This document shows, piece by piece, positions 46,291-57,685 of a stretch of DNA of 64,000 nt. Numbering within the stretch: position 1 is the stretch's first letter; each line of letters opens with the position of its first letter. The DNA is from Beroe ovata (lineage: Eukaryota; Ctenophora; Nuda; Beroida; Beroidae): assembly GCA_946803715.1 (NCBI GenBank), contig CAMPET010000102.1, positions 177,890 through 241,889 on the forward strand. Reading direction: 5' to 3'. Both the position numbers and the translations under genes were made by a program. A model generated the notes under the pieces. That model saw nothing but the letters and a program-made list of their open reading frames with translations, was not told the origin of the DNA and ran no database searches.

Positions 46291-48889
46291 CTAACCGTAA
46301 CTCTTGTACATATTCTGTCTCACACAGTGCATGTATCTGAAACAATGAGAGTCAATATTGGTATACCACCGTGCCCCAGTTGAATCTAGTATTTTGTTTG
46401 ATTTTGTCTGAGTCGATTGGAAGGTCCTAACTTCCATTAAGCAATTCCTTAGTGTTTCCTGAACGATCCCTAGTACTGGGCTATCGCATCACGCGTGATC
46501 AAGTCACTCGTGTGATCACACCAAGTCACGAATAAGATTACGCCAAGTCACACACGTGTGTGATCACGCGTGTGATCACGTGTGTGATACTCACGCAGCC
46601 CAAGATGAGGAGGACGCAGCATTCTCGTTTACCATACCCGGGTACGACAGCGTACTCCGTGACTTGATACTGTGCTTTATTACCTGATGATAGCAGGGCG
46701 TGAAATCTAGATGGTGACAATCACTGACTTATTGTAATAACATCACTACACCTAACGACTGATTGTACCTAGTGAGGTTAACAAAAAGTCAGTGATTGAA
46801 GCTGAAACAGAACACGTTCCATATTAGTCTAAGGTCTCGTTTTTCAACCATGCCCAAACAGTGGCCGGGAAGTTTCAGTGCTTTGGAAATAAGGTCTCCC
46901 ACCCAATCATAGCATTGGGAATAAAAACTTCAGCTCAATCATAGCTCTAAAATTTGAAAACCGTCATCACTCAATATACAGGGTGTGCCAAAATAAACGC
47001 AACAGAAGTTTTTGGCATATTTCCAACCTCCATGAATTCGTTGTGCCCGAGTTTGTTATCATTATCCTCGTCAAAAACATCGAATATAACATCGACAAGC
47101 TCCTCGTCAAATTCAGTGCCAGTGCTCGCTTTAACTGCACGCTGGAAATCCTTCTTGGTAAGCGGGCGTTTCGTGATTGCAAACATTCTGATAGCGACCT
47201 AGGGGGAATAAACAGGTTCATTTGGGAAGGATAGTCTCTGGAATAATAAGATCTGATCTGACAATAATCATGCATTACGAAATTGGAAGATCAGACATTC
47301 CAAAATCAGTTACCTCAAAATCAGGGAAATCGTTCATGAAGTTTGTGAACTGACAATACTGTGTGAACAGAATCTTTTTCCGCTTCTCCTGAGGCCTTGC
47401 TTCTAGTCTGTCTATGTATCTGTACATGACTTTCGTAAATATTTGAAATTTATTTCATGATTTGCTAACAAACTACCCGTTGTAAGACACAACACCCAAA
47501 CTATTGAAATGCGTTCCTTCAGCTATCGATATGTCGCACAGCTAATGGGACACTTACTATCATGCACACCGATAAAATCCCTCTCCCCTCTCTCAAGCAC
47601 AATGATATCTATTACACAAAGTGTATACTGTACCTATAGTATACACTGTATAGTATACAATGTATACACTATATACACTATATACCTCGCCTTCCTGATA
47701 TCTGATATGAACGTTCGCCTGAGAAGCAATCTCATAAACTCGTCATCGGTAATGTAATTCTCTCCGTCAGAGAACGCATCAAACTCAGCTTTGAGACACT
47801 GCGTTTGCACGCCGTGCAGAAACTTGGAAAATTGCTCGAAAACGACCTTAGAGGGAAATGGATTTGAGATGTGATTATAGGAGTAGGGAACATAACGATT
47901 TTTCAATCGCCAGCAGATCACCAATAATTCGAAATATTGTGTTAATATGGTAGTTAACTCATTAGAAAAGGGTCAGTACCTCGTCTTTTTGGTCTTCCCC
48001 AAACAACAGCACTTCCATAGTCGTTGTGGGAGAATCAGCAGACGAAGTTGTTCCAGTAGCAAGATTACCAATGCTCATAAACTCCTCCTTAGTCAGAGTG
48101 TTTGTGTGACTTTGATCAAGTATCTGGAAATGTCTGAAGAACTGGTCAACAGGCTTCACAACCACACCTGTGATTATTCAGCAGATAAATGAGGGGCATC
48201 TGAATCAATTGAAACTTTCCAGATAGAAAGGAATGTAGCTTACTCAGCAAGAACAAGAATTCGGGAAAGGAGATGATGTAATTAGGATTCTTCAAGAAGT
48301 CCTCTTGATCCAAATGAATATTCTTTGCACTAGCTATCATCTGATTGTACTCTTCACTTGTCAAATGAGTAAAGTTGTCTGGGTCAACTGCATGTTGAGC
48401 ACAAGAAACAGCAGCTATAAAATCACTTCCTGGAACAAAGGAAGGGAATAATGTTCAATATATACTGTACTTCAGTACAGAAAATAGGGATAGAATAAGC
48501 TGGTTTTAAACCTGTCATGAATGGCTCTGAGTTGTAGGAGAGTGAAGCAAATGCCAGGAATCGTCTCCCAAGTATTGTTCTCTTGTAATAATCTGGGAAA
48601 TTGATAACTGTTCTATGTTTAAGCTTTGTTACATCTCTATGATGGAATTGACGTGGAATTTCAAGGGAATAGTGCCCGAAGCCACACTAAACTCACCACC
48701 AAATTCAGATGATTCAGAGCCATCCACATTATCCAGTGTTTTAGCTGAAGCTGAATAGATCACAAACCCTAGAACAGACCCTGTCCCCAAGCATTTCACA
48801 GGCCCAAATAAAGTTGGAGGAACCCAAACTTTCTGTTTAGAGTTGAGCCTTAAACTGAGAAGGAATCTTCTTAAGCAGTTTCTAAGCAT
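46291..48889 (-). CDS. MICU: Mitochondrial calcium uptake (MICU) family protein, copy A, 9 exons
   Basis: Exons in transcript order on the minus strand: 48889-48697, 48592-48512, 48429-48244, 48167-47980, 47846-47686, 47419-47314, 47198-47028, 46683-46595, 46336-46291. Phases agree and splice sites are GT-AG; 1221 nt, 406 residues. MICU proteins sense calcium in the intermembrane space and gate the mitochondrial calcium uniporter. The N-terminus (MLRNCLRRFLLSLRLNSK) is an Arg-rich amphipathic presequence, followed by a hydrophobic stretch. DYYKRTILGRRFLAFASL is the family arginine-rich start. Two canonical EF-hands are visible: loop 171-182 (DQSHTNTLTKEE) and loop 348-359 (DEDNDNKLGHNE), far apart as usual for MICU, with degenerate EF regions between (FDAFSDGENYITDDEF). 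The end (FMEVIKHSIKSR, YMHCVRQNMYKSYG) fits the family C-terminal helix. Length and motifs suggest MICU2 or MICU3 more than MICU1, but I cannot fix the paralogue. Confidence 0.9.
46490..46590 (+). repeat. TGATCACACGCGTG minisatellite, short allele
   Basis: About four units built from GTGTGATCACACCAAGTCAC. It abuts the exon 8 donor of MICU copy A, so intron 8 opens directly into it. The corresponding array in copy B is about twice as long. Confidence 0.85.
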
Positions 48890-49873
48890 CCCATTTACCT
48901 AAAAAGTAAGAACACTCCAATTACATGCATCCATTGGTCTAAAGAGATCTTATTATGTTTTCATAACTAAACAGTCCTGAACATTCAAAAGCTTTAGTGT
49001 GAACTTCAATTTCTTCACATTACCAAAATCATCACAATCCCATTAGACTGTCTGAAAATGTACNTGTGACATACCAGTGTACAACATTGTTGTTAGATGT
49101 ATATAGAGAAGCAGTGTATCAGAATAGCTCTACATAATACTTATTAGGTGCCACATTCTTTCCAAGTGTTTAAAGAAAGGAAGGTTTATAAGATATTGAA
49201 GCAACATTTCTTTCGAAGCAACAATTTTCCTAGAGACAGACTGTTGTTTACTCCTCTCACTACTCATTGAATAAGGAATAATCCTAAAGTTTGGTGTCGA
49301 ATGTGTGTATATAAATACAATTTGCAATCGCTAACCTCACGTTTTTCTTTAAAACATGCAAAACAAAATTTTTTCGCTAAAAAGGATGATAAACTGCTTA
49401 ACCTCATTAATATAAAATATTATTGATTGTCTGAAATAACACTACTTAAATTGATATCAAAACCTCAAAAAAAATTTTAAGTACTTAAATGACATAACAA
49501 TAAGATTACCCATGTATGTAAAATAGTATGATGTGCACTATGAAATGTATCTAGATGTACACTACTGCATGTTATGTACACCTTAGACATAATTTTCCTC
49601 GTACAGAATGTAAAGTTGCGTATAATATGTGAAGCTTAGTGATGACAAGTATTTTGATACAAAACTGACAGCTGTCTCTGTCAGGGAAGGGAAGGCTGGT
49701 GTCTCTAAAATGGTGGTTTTGTTGTCATGGTAACTTATGTCAGAGAAGAGACTATTAGTCAGGGAATGATATCGAATGATGGTTGGAGCCATGAGTCCAA
49801 CATCTCACTACTAAGCTATCCTGGGAAGTTGGAAGATAGAAGAGATGGAAGGGAGGAGAGAGGGAAGGGGGGT

Positions 49874-52470
49874 CTAACCGTAACTCTTGTACATATTCTG
49901 TCTCACACAGTGCATGTATCTGAAACAATGAGAGTCAATTACAATTGGTATACCGTGCCCTAGTTGAACCCAGTTTTTTGTTCAATTTTGTCTGACTCGA
50001 TTGGAAGGTCGTAGTGTTTCCTGAACCATCCCTAGTTCTGGGCTATCACATCACGCGTGATAAAGTCACACGCGTGTGAGATCACGCAAAGTCACACGCG
50101 TGTGTGATCACACCAAGTCACACGCGTGTGATCACACCAAGTCACGCGTGTGTGATCACACCAAGTCACACGCGTGTGATCACACCAAATCACGCGTGTG
50201 TGATCACACCAAATCACGCGTGTGTGATCACGTGTTTGATACTCACGCAGCCCAAGATGAGGAGGACGCAGCATTCTCGTTTACCATACCCGGGTACGAC
50301 AGTGTACTCCGTGACTTGATACTGTGCTTTATTACCTGGTAATAGCAGGGGCGTGAAATCAAGACGGTTATTGACAATCACTGACTTATTGTAATAACAT
50401 CACTACACCTAACCACTGGTTGTATCTAGTGAGGATAACAAAAGTCAGTGATTGAAGCTGAAACAGAACACTTTCCATATTAGTCTAAGGTCCTGTTTTT
50501 CAACAGTGACCTTTCAGTGAAGTTTCAGTGCTTTGGAAATAGGGTCTCCCACTCAATCATAGCTTTGGAAATAAAAACTTCCAGCTCAATTTGAAAACCG
50601 TCATCACTCAATATATACGGGGGGGGGGGGGGGCNAGTTTGTTATCATTATCCTCGTCAAAAACATCGAATATAACATCGACAAGCTCCTCGTCAAATTC
50701 AGTGCCAGTGCTCGCTTTAACTGCACGCTGGAAATCCTTCTTGGTAAGCGGGCGTTTCGTGATTGCAAACATTCTGATAGCGACCTAGGGGGAATAAACA
50801 GGTTCATTTGGGAAGGATAGTCTCTGGAATAATAAGATCTGATCTGACAATAATCATGCATTACGAAATTGGAAGATCAGACATTCCAAAATCAGTTACC
50901 TCAAAATCAGGGAAATCGTTCATGAAGTTTGTGAACTGACAATACTGTGTGAACAGAATCTTTTTCCGCTTCTCCTGAGGCCTTGCTTCTAGTCTGTCTA
51001 TGTATCTGTACATGACTTTCGTAAATATTTGAAATTTATTTCATGATTTGCTAACAAACTACCCGTTGTAAGACACAACACCCAAACTATTGAAATGCGT
51101 TCCTTCAGCTATCGATATGTCGCACAGCTAATGGGACACTTACTATCATGCACACCGATAAAATCCCTCTCCCCTCTCTCAAGCACAATGATATCTATTA
51201 CACAAAGTGTATACTGTACCTATAGTATACACTGTATAGTATACAATGTATACACTATATACACTATATACCTCGCCTTCCTGATATCTGATATGAACGT
51301 TCGCCTGAGAAGCAATCTCATAAACTCGTCATCGGTAATGTAATTCTCTCCGTCAGAGAACGCATCAAACTCAGCTTTGAGACACTGCGTTTGCACGCCG
51401 TGCAGAAACTTGGAAAATTGCTCGAAAACGACCTTAGAGGGAAATGGATTTGAGATGTGATTATAGGAGTAGGGAACATAACGATTTTTCAATCGCCAGC
51501 AGATCACCAATAATTCGAAATATTGTGTTAATATGGTAGTTAACTCATTAGAAAAGGGTCAGTACCTCGTCTTTTTGGTCTTCCCCAAACAACAGCACTT
51601 CCATAGTCGTTGTGGGAGAATCAGCAGACGAAGTTGTTCCAGTAGCAAGATTACCAATGCTCATAAACTCCTCCTTAGTCAGAGTGTTTGTGTGACTTTG
51701 ATCAAGTATCTGGAAATGTCTGAAGAACTGGTCAACAGGCTTCACAACCACACCTGTGATTATTCAGCAGATAAATGAGGGGCATCTGAATCAATTGAAA
51801 CTTTCCAGATAGAAAGGAATGTAGCTTACTCAGCAAGAACAAGAATTCGGGAAAGGAGATGATGTAATTAGGATTCTTCAAGAAGTCCTCTTGATCCAAA
51901 TGAATATTCTTTGCACTAGCTATCATCTGATTGTACTCTTCACTTGTCAAATGAGTAAAGTTGTCTGGGTCAACTGCATGTTGAGCACAAGAAACAGCAG
52001 CTATAAAATCACTTCCTGATACAAAGGAAGGGAATAATGTTCAATATATACTGTACTTCAGTACATAAAATAGGGATAGAATAAGCTGATTTTAAACCTG
52101 TCATGAATGGCTCTGAGTTGTATGAAAGTGAAGCAAACGCCAGGAATCGTCTCCCAAGTATGGTTCTCTTGTAGTAATCTGGGAAATTGATAACTGTTCT
52201 ATGTTAAAGCTTTGTTACATCTGTATGATGGAATTGACGTGGAATTTTGAGGGAATAGTGCCAGTTACTAAACTCACCACCGAATTCGGGTGATTCTGAG
52301 CCATCCTCATTATCCTGTGTTTTAGCTGAAGCTGAATAGATCACAAACCCTAGAACAGACCCTGTCCCCAGGCATTTCACAGGTCCAAATAAAGTAGGGG
52401 GAACCCAAACTTTCTGTTTAGAGTTGAGCCTTAAACTGAGAAGGAATCTTCTTAAGCAGTTTCTAAGCAT
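49874..52470 (-). CDS. MICU: MICU family protein, copy B, exon 7 interrupted by an assembly join
   Basis: Same exon layout as copy A: 52470-52278, 52178-52098, 52015-51830, 51753-51566, 51432-51272, 51005-50900, exon 7 from 50784 into the N at 50635, then 50335-50247 and 49919-49874. Exons 3 to 6 read identically to copy A. Exon 1 differs at three residues (TQDNEDGSESPEF against TLDNVDGSESSEF). Exon 7 is cut at the poly-G/N join, so the last part of the second calcium-binding loop (GHNE) and its donor site are missing from this sequence. That is a break in the assembly, not evidence of a mutation. If real, this is a very young paralogue. More likely it is the other allele of copy A. Confidence 0.75.
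50051..50240 (+). repeat. TGATCACACGCGTG minisatellite, long allele
   Basis: About eight units of GTGTGATCACACCAAGTCACACGC, next to the exon 8 donor of MICU copy B. It is the expanded counterpart of 46490-46590. Confidence 0.85.
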
Positions 52471-52530
52471 CCCATTTACCTAAAAGTAATAACACTCAAA
52501 GTACATGCATAGATAGAATAGTCACAAAAN

Positions 52531-52722
52531 TAAGCAGTTTCTAAGCATCCCATTTACCTAAAAAGTAAGAACACTCCAATTACATGCATCCATTGGTCTA
52601 AAGAGATCTTATTATGTTTTCATAACTAAACAGTCCTGAACATTCAAAAGCTTTAGTGTGAACTTCAATTTCTTCACATTACCAAAATCATCACAATCCC
52701 ATTAGACTGTCTGAAAATGTAC
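52531..52722. repeat. Exact 192-bp repeat of 48872-49063
   Basis: Begins TAAGCAGTTTCTAAGC directly after the N at 52530 and continues base for base as 48872-49063, up to the base before the N at 49064. It contains the start of MICU exon 1 and the DNA upstream of it. This is the pattern of two contig ends that overlap but were not merged. Confidence 0.9.
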
Positions 52723-52818
52723 ATCATTATCTGTATAAACATGACAAACAGGCTACATAGTCCCTGAGTATATTTACAGAGGATAATTTATTGAATTAGA
52801 CCATTTTCATGTTTGACT

Positions 52819-52870
52819 TTGTAGGATTTCTTCCCACCCTCACTGGCGGGATTTTATCCCGGCCAGGCCC
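52819..52870 (+). mobile_element. Truncated copy of the TTGTAGG foldback family
   Basis: Left half only: TTGTAGGATTTCTTCCCACC and GGCGGGATTTTATCCCGGCC. No right end or target duplication is seen. Confidence 0.6.
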
Positions 52871-52940
52871 AATTACTATTTACTAGTGAATTGCATTGCT
52901 CGGCGTCTGAGGTCAGGTCTGAAAACATGTTGTCGGGCGA

Positions 52941-53043
52941 TTGTAGGATTTTACCCTACCGTCGGTGCGCGCGATTTTCAATCCGCCCGCGCCCCTTGCC
53001 AGGGATAAAATCCCGCCAGCAAGGGTAGGGTGAAATCCTACAA
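52941..53043. mobile_element. TTGTAGG foldback MITE, copy 1, 9-bp target duplication
   Basis: 103 bases with terminal inverted repeats TTGTAGGATTTTACCCTACC and GGTAGGGTGAAATCCTACAA (one mismatch), plus an inner inverted pair around AGGGATAAAATCCC. It is flanked by GTCGGGCGA at 52932-52940 and 53044-53052. A 9-bp duplication fits Mutator-like elements (established for that superfamily); the assignment is inference. Confidence 0.85.
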
Positions 53044-53155
53044 GTCGGGCGATGCCAGACCGCTGAGAATAAGTTTGCGCCGCGCGCGCCAAACGAAATT
53101 AAATATTCTCGACAATGTACTTATCATCGATCGACAAGTAACATGAACATCTGCC

Positions 53156-53271
53156 TTGTAGGATTTTACCCTACCGTCGGTGCGCGCAGCGATTTTCAAT
53201 CCGCCCCTGCTTTTATCCCCTGCTTGCCAGGGATAAAATCCCGCCAGCAAGGGTAGGGTGAAATCCTACAA
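53156..53271. mobile_element. TTGTAGG foldback MITE, copy 2, 9-bp target duplication
   Basis: 116 bases, same ends and interior as the copy at 52941 with a short insertion (CTGCTTTTATCCC). It is flanked by ACATCTGCC at 53147-53155 and 53272-53280. Two close copies with different 9-base target repeats show recent independent insertions. Confidence 0.85.
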
Positions 53272-53324
53272 ACATCTGCCATGACAAAACTGCGCGCAAT
53301 CTATCGTGTCCATGCACATTTTTT

Positions 53325-53432
53325 GTGTGCACACGTTGCGCGCCCCTGTTCTACTCAGTGAACTGAAAAGTCGTAGAAAGGACGGAGACGCGCAGCGCGC
53401 GCGGAGTATTTGGGTCACGCAGCGCGGGAACA
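53325..53432 (+). repeat. Dispersed repeat, copy 2
   Basis: Matches 24751-24842, sharing CTGTTCTACTCA, GAACTGAAAAG and TTGGGTCACGCAGCGCGGGA. It continues into AT-rich DNA with GCGCGCGCGCCTTGTACAAG and AAGCAGTGAACAAA, which resembles the AAACAGTGGACAG motif of the 24908 element. Confidence 0.7.
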
Positions 53433-53950
53433 ATTTTTTGTTAATTTTTGTTTCGGCTACTGATGTATTATAAACTTCTCAAGCGCGCGCGCCTTGTACA
53501 AGAAGCAGTGAACAAATTAAAAATTTGGAAAATTAATCTGTTTCGTGTTTCGGATTCCCTAAATTGAATTAAGAAATTGTCAACTTTATTATTTGAGCTT
53601 TGCTTCTTAAGTTCTTAGTTTGCATTGTTGGTTGATATATGTAACAGTGGTTATGTAATTTGTGTAATTTATTTTTATTTTTCGCCATTTGGCATTTGTG
53701 TCACAGAAATAGGGATTCTTTTAAGACTTCAATTGTATCTTGAAGTCATTTTGTGTTGGTGAGTGAAAAAGGAAGATATTATTATTGTCCTAAAACTATT
53801 CTTTTTTCAATTCAATTGGCTATTCTATTGTCATTTAATTGATTATAACATCATCATCGTACCTACCCTTCAACTTATGCGATACTTGCTTCATGGTTAA
53901 GGTGGATAATCTTTAACAATTATGTCTTCAATTTAGGGAATAATTGCAGA

Positions 53951-56826
53951 ATGCAGGCCCCTATGCTAGTTTTGAAGAACACCTCAAAGCGTGAGAGTGG
54001 TCGCAAAGTGCAGATAAGCAATATTCAAGCTGCAAAGACTATCAGTGATGTGGTTAGTTAGTTAAATTCTCATTCTCACAGATTAACTTCAGTATTGTGA
54101 TGAAATATACTCACTATATGTTGATGATAGTAATACTGAAAGAGCCAAGTTCTTTTATTCAATTGATGCTTATTTTCAGATCCGGACATGTCTTGGCCCC
54201 AAGGCCATGCTCAAGATGTTGATGGACCCCATGGGTGGAATTGTGATGACCAATGATGGCAATGCTATCCTTCGTGAAATTCAAGTACAACACCCAGCTG
54301 CCAAGAGCATGATTGAGATCAGTCGAACTCAGGATGAGGAAGTTGGCGATGGAACCACCAGTGTGATCATCTTGGCAGGAGAACTTCTCAAAGTGGCAGA
54401 GCCATTTCTTCTTGAAAACATGCACCCCACAGTGGTCATTGCGGCTTACAGACAAGCACTTGAGGATGCAGTTGATATAATGAGGAAAGATCTTGCTACT
54501 GCTGTGGATATCAACAACAGAGAAGAAATGGTCAAAATCATCAAATCCAGGTATGATTTTTCCAAATGCAAGATCTGCATTACTATTGGGAGAAAAGCCA
54601 TCAAGTTATTAACAGTAAATCTTAATGAGTTCAATCTTTCAGTCTTGGAACAAAGTTCATGAAGGGGTGGAATGATCTAGCTTGTGGAATTGCTCTTGAT
54701 GCAGTTAAATGTGTGCACATGGAGGACAGGGGCCACAAGGAAATCGATATCAAACGTTATGCTAAAGTGGAGAAGGTATGTTGATGACTTGGCTGACTTC
54801 TATAAGATCTTCTATCCTATTCACGGTGACTCAGTTGAGATGTATTACTCTGCTTATTTGCAGGTTCCTGGAGGCAGCATTGAGATGTCTGAGATCCTAG
54901 ATGGCGTGATGTTCAACAAGGACGTGACACACACCGGCATGAAGAGACGTATTGAGAACCCAAGGTGAAAACTTGTCATTATCACATGTTAATTGTCTTC
55001 CACAGTATGATCTTCGATCTCATGGTCTAAAACTGACGCTTCCCTCTTCAGGATCATCATGCTGGATTGCAATCTCGAGTATAAGAAGGGAGAATCGCAG
55101 ACGAATCTGGAGTTCATGCAGGAGACAGATTTCCGGAGGATTCTCCAGTTGGAAGAAGACTACATCAAGCAGATCTGTGACGATATCATTGCCTTGAAAC
55201 CTGATCTTGTCCTGACTGGTAAGTTGCTCTTTCAGGATATTGCTTGAAACCGTTTAATTCCTAAAAACGAGAATGAGTGAACTGTTTCAAATAGTTGTCA
55301 AGTATACATAGCTCATGCAACTTTCTACTTATTAACGAACCTCTCTCCCTCCCTCGCAGAAAAGGGTGTGTCTGACCTTGCCCAGCACTTCCTCCTGAAA
55401 GCTGGTATCAGTGCTATCAGACGTCTCAGGAAGAGTGATATGAACAGAGTTGCTCGTGCTGTGGGAGGACAGATTGTTCACAGGACCGATGAGCTGAAAG
55501 AGGCTGATGTTGGAACTAACTGTGGACTCTTTGAGGTTGGATTTCCTGATGCAACGCTTATCTTATAACTGTCCCATCTCGTTGTATAGCTCGCTTACTC
55601 ATACTTTAAATTAGATTTCCTCCTTCAAAAGCTGTTTCAGATTTGGTGTAATCACGTCCTAACTTTAACATCATCAGATCAAGAAATTCGGCGACGAATA
55701 CTTTACGTTCCTAACCAAGTGCAAAGAGCCCAAGGCCTGCACAATTCTCCTGAGGGGAGCCAGCAAGGACGTTCTGATGGAGGTCGAGAGAAATCTACAG
55801 GATGCCATGAATGTGGCGAGGAATGTCATGATGGACCCATACCTTGTGAGTGGCATGTGTTATCTTGCCTAGCTCTAGTTTTGATGACGCGATTAAAATA
55901 AATCAGCGAAAGAGCTATATTTCGATAAGTTAATCACCCTATCTGCTTTCTCATTCTCACTACTGCATCTTTCATCTATCGTCTTGCATCTACATCCAGC
56001 AACTTGAATGAAGACGTAACAATCTCCCTCAGTTAATCTCAAACTCCTCATGACCATGATCTGTCTGCCCAGGTACCAGGAGGTGGTGCTGTGGAGGCTG
56101 CCCTCGCTCACCGACTCATGGAGAAGTCCAAGGCTATCCAGGGAGTGGGGCAGTGGCCCTACAGAGCCCTCTCTGAGGCCCTCAAAGTCATCCCCAAAAC
56201 ACTCATGCAGGTCAGTTGTGATAGCTGTGGCTTGAATTTCTGACATCGATACTCGATAGGCAATATCACTTATGTATCCCGTCTTAATTTCTACCTGTTC
56301 ATGGAATTCAGTTCTTTCACTTGATCTCTGAATCTCCCCTTCCCTTCTATCCCTCCTCATCATATGTTTCAGAACTGTGGAGTAAACACAATCAGAACGA
56401 TGACCAATCTGACAGCTAAACACGCTACTGGCGGCACTACTTGGGGTGTGGATGGGGACACGGGGGATATTGTCGATATGAATGACTTCGGTGTTTGGGA
56501 TACCTTCCAGGTGCTTGTGCCCTTAGTTTCTCACATAGTGTCTCACAATTGAGTTTGCGTTGATTGCCCACAGTGGACATGGGAAAATATGACACTCAAG
56601 TGCTAGCTAATTGAGACGAAATTTATTTTGTTCGTGACACGTGACTGATGAATCTGGATTCCAGGTGAAATCACAAGTGTTGAAGACGGCAATCGAGACG
56701 GCCATCTTGCTACTCCGTATTGATGATATTGTGAGCGGTGTCAAGAAACAGTCCGATATCGATGCGGAAAAAATGGCGGGAAAATTCCAGGAGCAACAGC
56801 AACAAGAACCTCCTGCGGAGGAATAG
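53951..56826 (+). CDS. CCT3: T-complex protein 1 subunit gamma (CCT3), 10 exons
   Basis: Subunit of the cytosolic TRiC/CCT chaperonin, which folds actin, tubulin and other proteins using ATP. Exons: 53951-54052, 54180-54550, 54643-54775, 54864-54964, 55052-55218, 55360-55535, 55678-55845, 56073-56210, 56373-56510, 56665-56826. GT-AG throughout with matching phases; 1656 nt, 551 residues (human about 545). Motifs: LGPKAMLKMLMDPMGG, MTNDGNAILREI, and GDGTTSV at residues 90-96 (nucleotide binding). HTGMKRRIENPR and KGVSDLAQHFLLKAGISAIR are gamma-type. The C-terminal nucleotide site has VPGGGAVE at residue 407 and LLLRIDDIVSG near the end; GVGQWPYRAL and TWGVDGDTGDIVDM are also CCT3-like. The tail is Gln/Glu-rich (QEQQQQEPPAEE). 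The first Met is in exon 1, two bases after a possible acceptor, so a 5' UTR intron may precede it. No defects are seen. Confidence 0.98.
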
Positions 56827-57623
56827 ATTTCCCGCGCAATTTTTTATTTTTATTTTTCCCTCTTCCTCCACCACCGATTTCTTCCCGGCGTATTTGTGTA
56901 TTTTTGCTTCATCGCTTTCCCGAAATTCATTTGGATACACGGTGTGTATATTGTGTACATGAGAATGTATACAATGTATATTGTACTCATACCAACAGAG
57001 TACATTCTGTGTATCTGATGGTATAACCGATCAGCAAAGCTCCAATCATGAAACTTTCAAAGTTTGCAGTTTGGTGTTCACGACTTCAAGAGTTTTGTTG
57101 TGATATTTGTAAAGTTATTTAATATTCAACATCCATTTTGGTAAGATACATGTGTTCTGATTGTGTCTACAAGATGATATTGGGGATGGCAGACCGCAGA
57201 TATTCAATTCGAGGTTAAAATTTGAACATGATCAATCAATTCTCTTCTCTCCACATTTACCTTTGCTCTTTCGACTTACTCCGATCACTAACTTTACCTT
57301 CTTCACGCTCACTTAAAATCGATAACTTAAAATCGATAATGGTTGATATTGTTTAAAACTCGATTCTTTCAAGTATTCGTTATAGCTCGTGCAATCGTGC
57401 ACGTTTCCTACTCTATTGTTCTCAATTGCCCGGNCATAATCTAAACATGACATTTTGACAACTTCCTAACTCTTGCACGTTTTTACCGCAGATTTTTAAA
57501 AGATGCATCTTTATAACGTCACGAGATTATGGTCGCGAGATACAAAATTATTTTATAAACACAATTGAAATTTTATGGGGGGGATGCAACGTGCATTAAT
57601 GTCAGTATTCGGAAAAATCCCAA

Positions 57624-57685
57624 AACTGACATTGACATTAATGCACATTAATGCACATTAATGCACATTAATGCACATTAATGCA
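57624..57685 (+). repeat. Tandem ATTAATGCAC decamer repeat ending in N
   Basis: About five copies of CATTAATGCA up to the N at 57686. Earlier single units lie at 57590-57601. Confidence 0.9.

Larger units (their letters stand above)
45474..49063. repeat. Duplicated 3.5-kb segment, copy A
   Basis: Matches 49065-52529. With a constant offset of 3586, the interior from 47036 to about 48420 appears identical to the second copy. Both edges differ by scattered substitutions and indels. An N at 49064 ends the segment. Confidence 0.85.
49065..52529. repeat. Duplicated 3.5-kb segment, copy B
   Basis: Second version of 45474-49063, bounded by single N at 49064 and 52530, with a third N at 50635 after a run of about 17 G. 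It carries its own MICU copy. The bounding N characters and the exact overlap beyond them suggest an alternative haplotype contig. Confidence 0.8.

Noticed and set aside
49583-49792. 69-codon minus-strand frame conserved in both MICU copies
   Set aside because: It lies beyond the MICU stop codon; near-identity between copies reflects the recent or false duplication, not selection.
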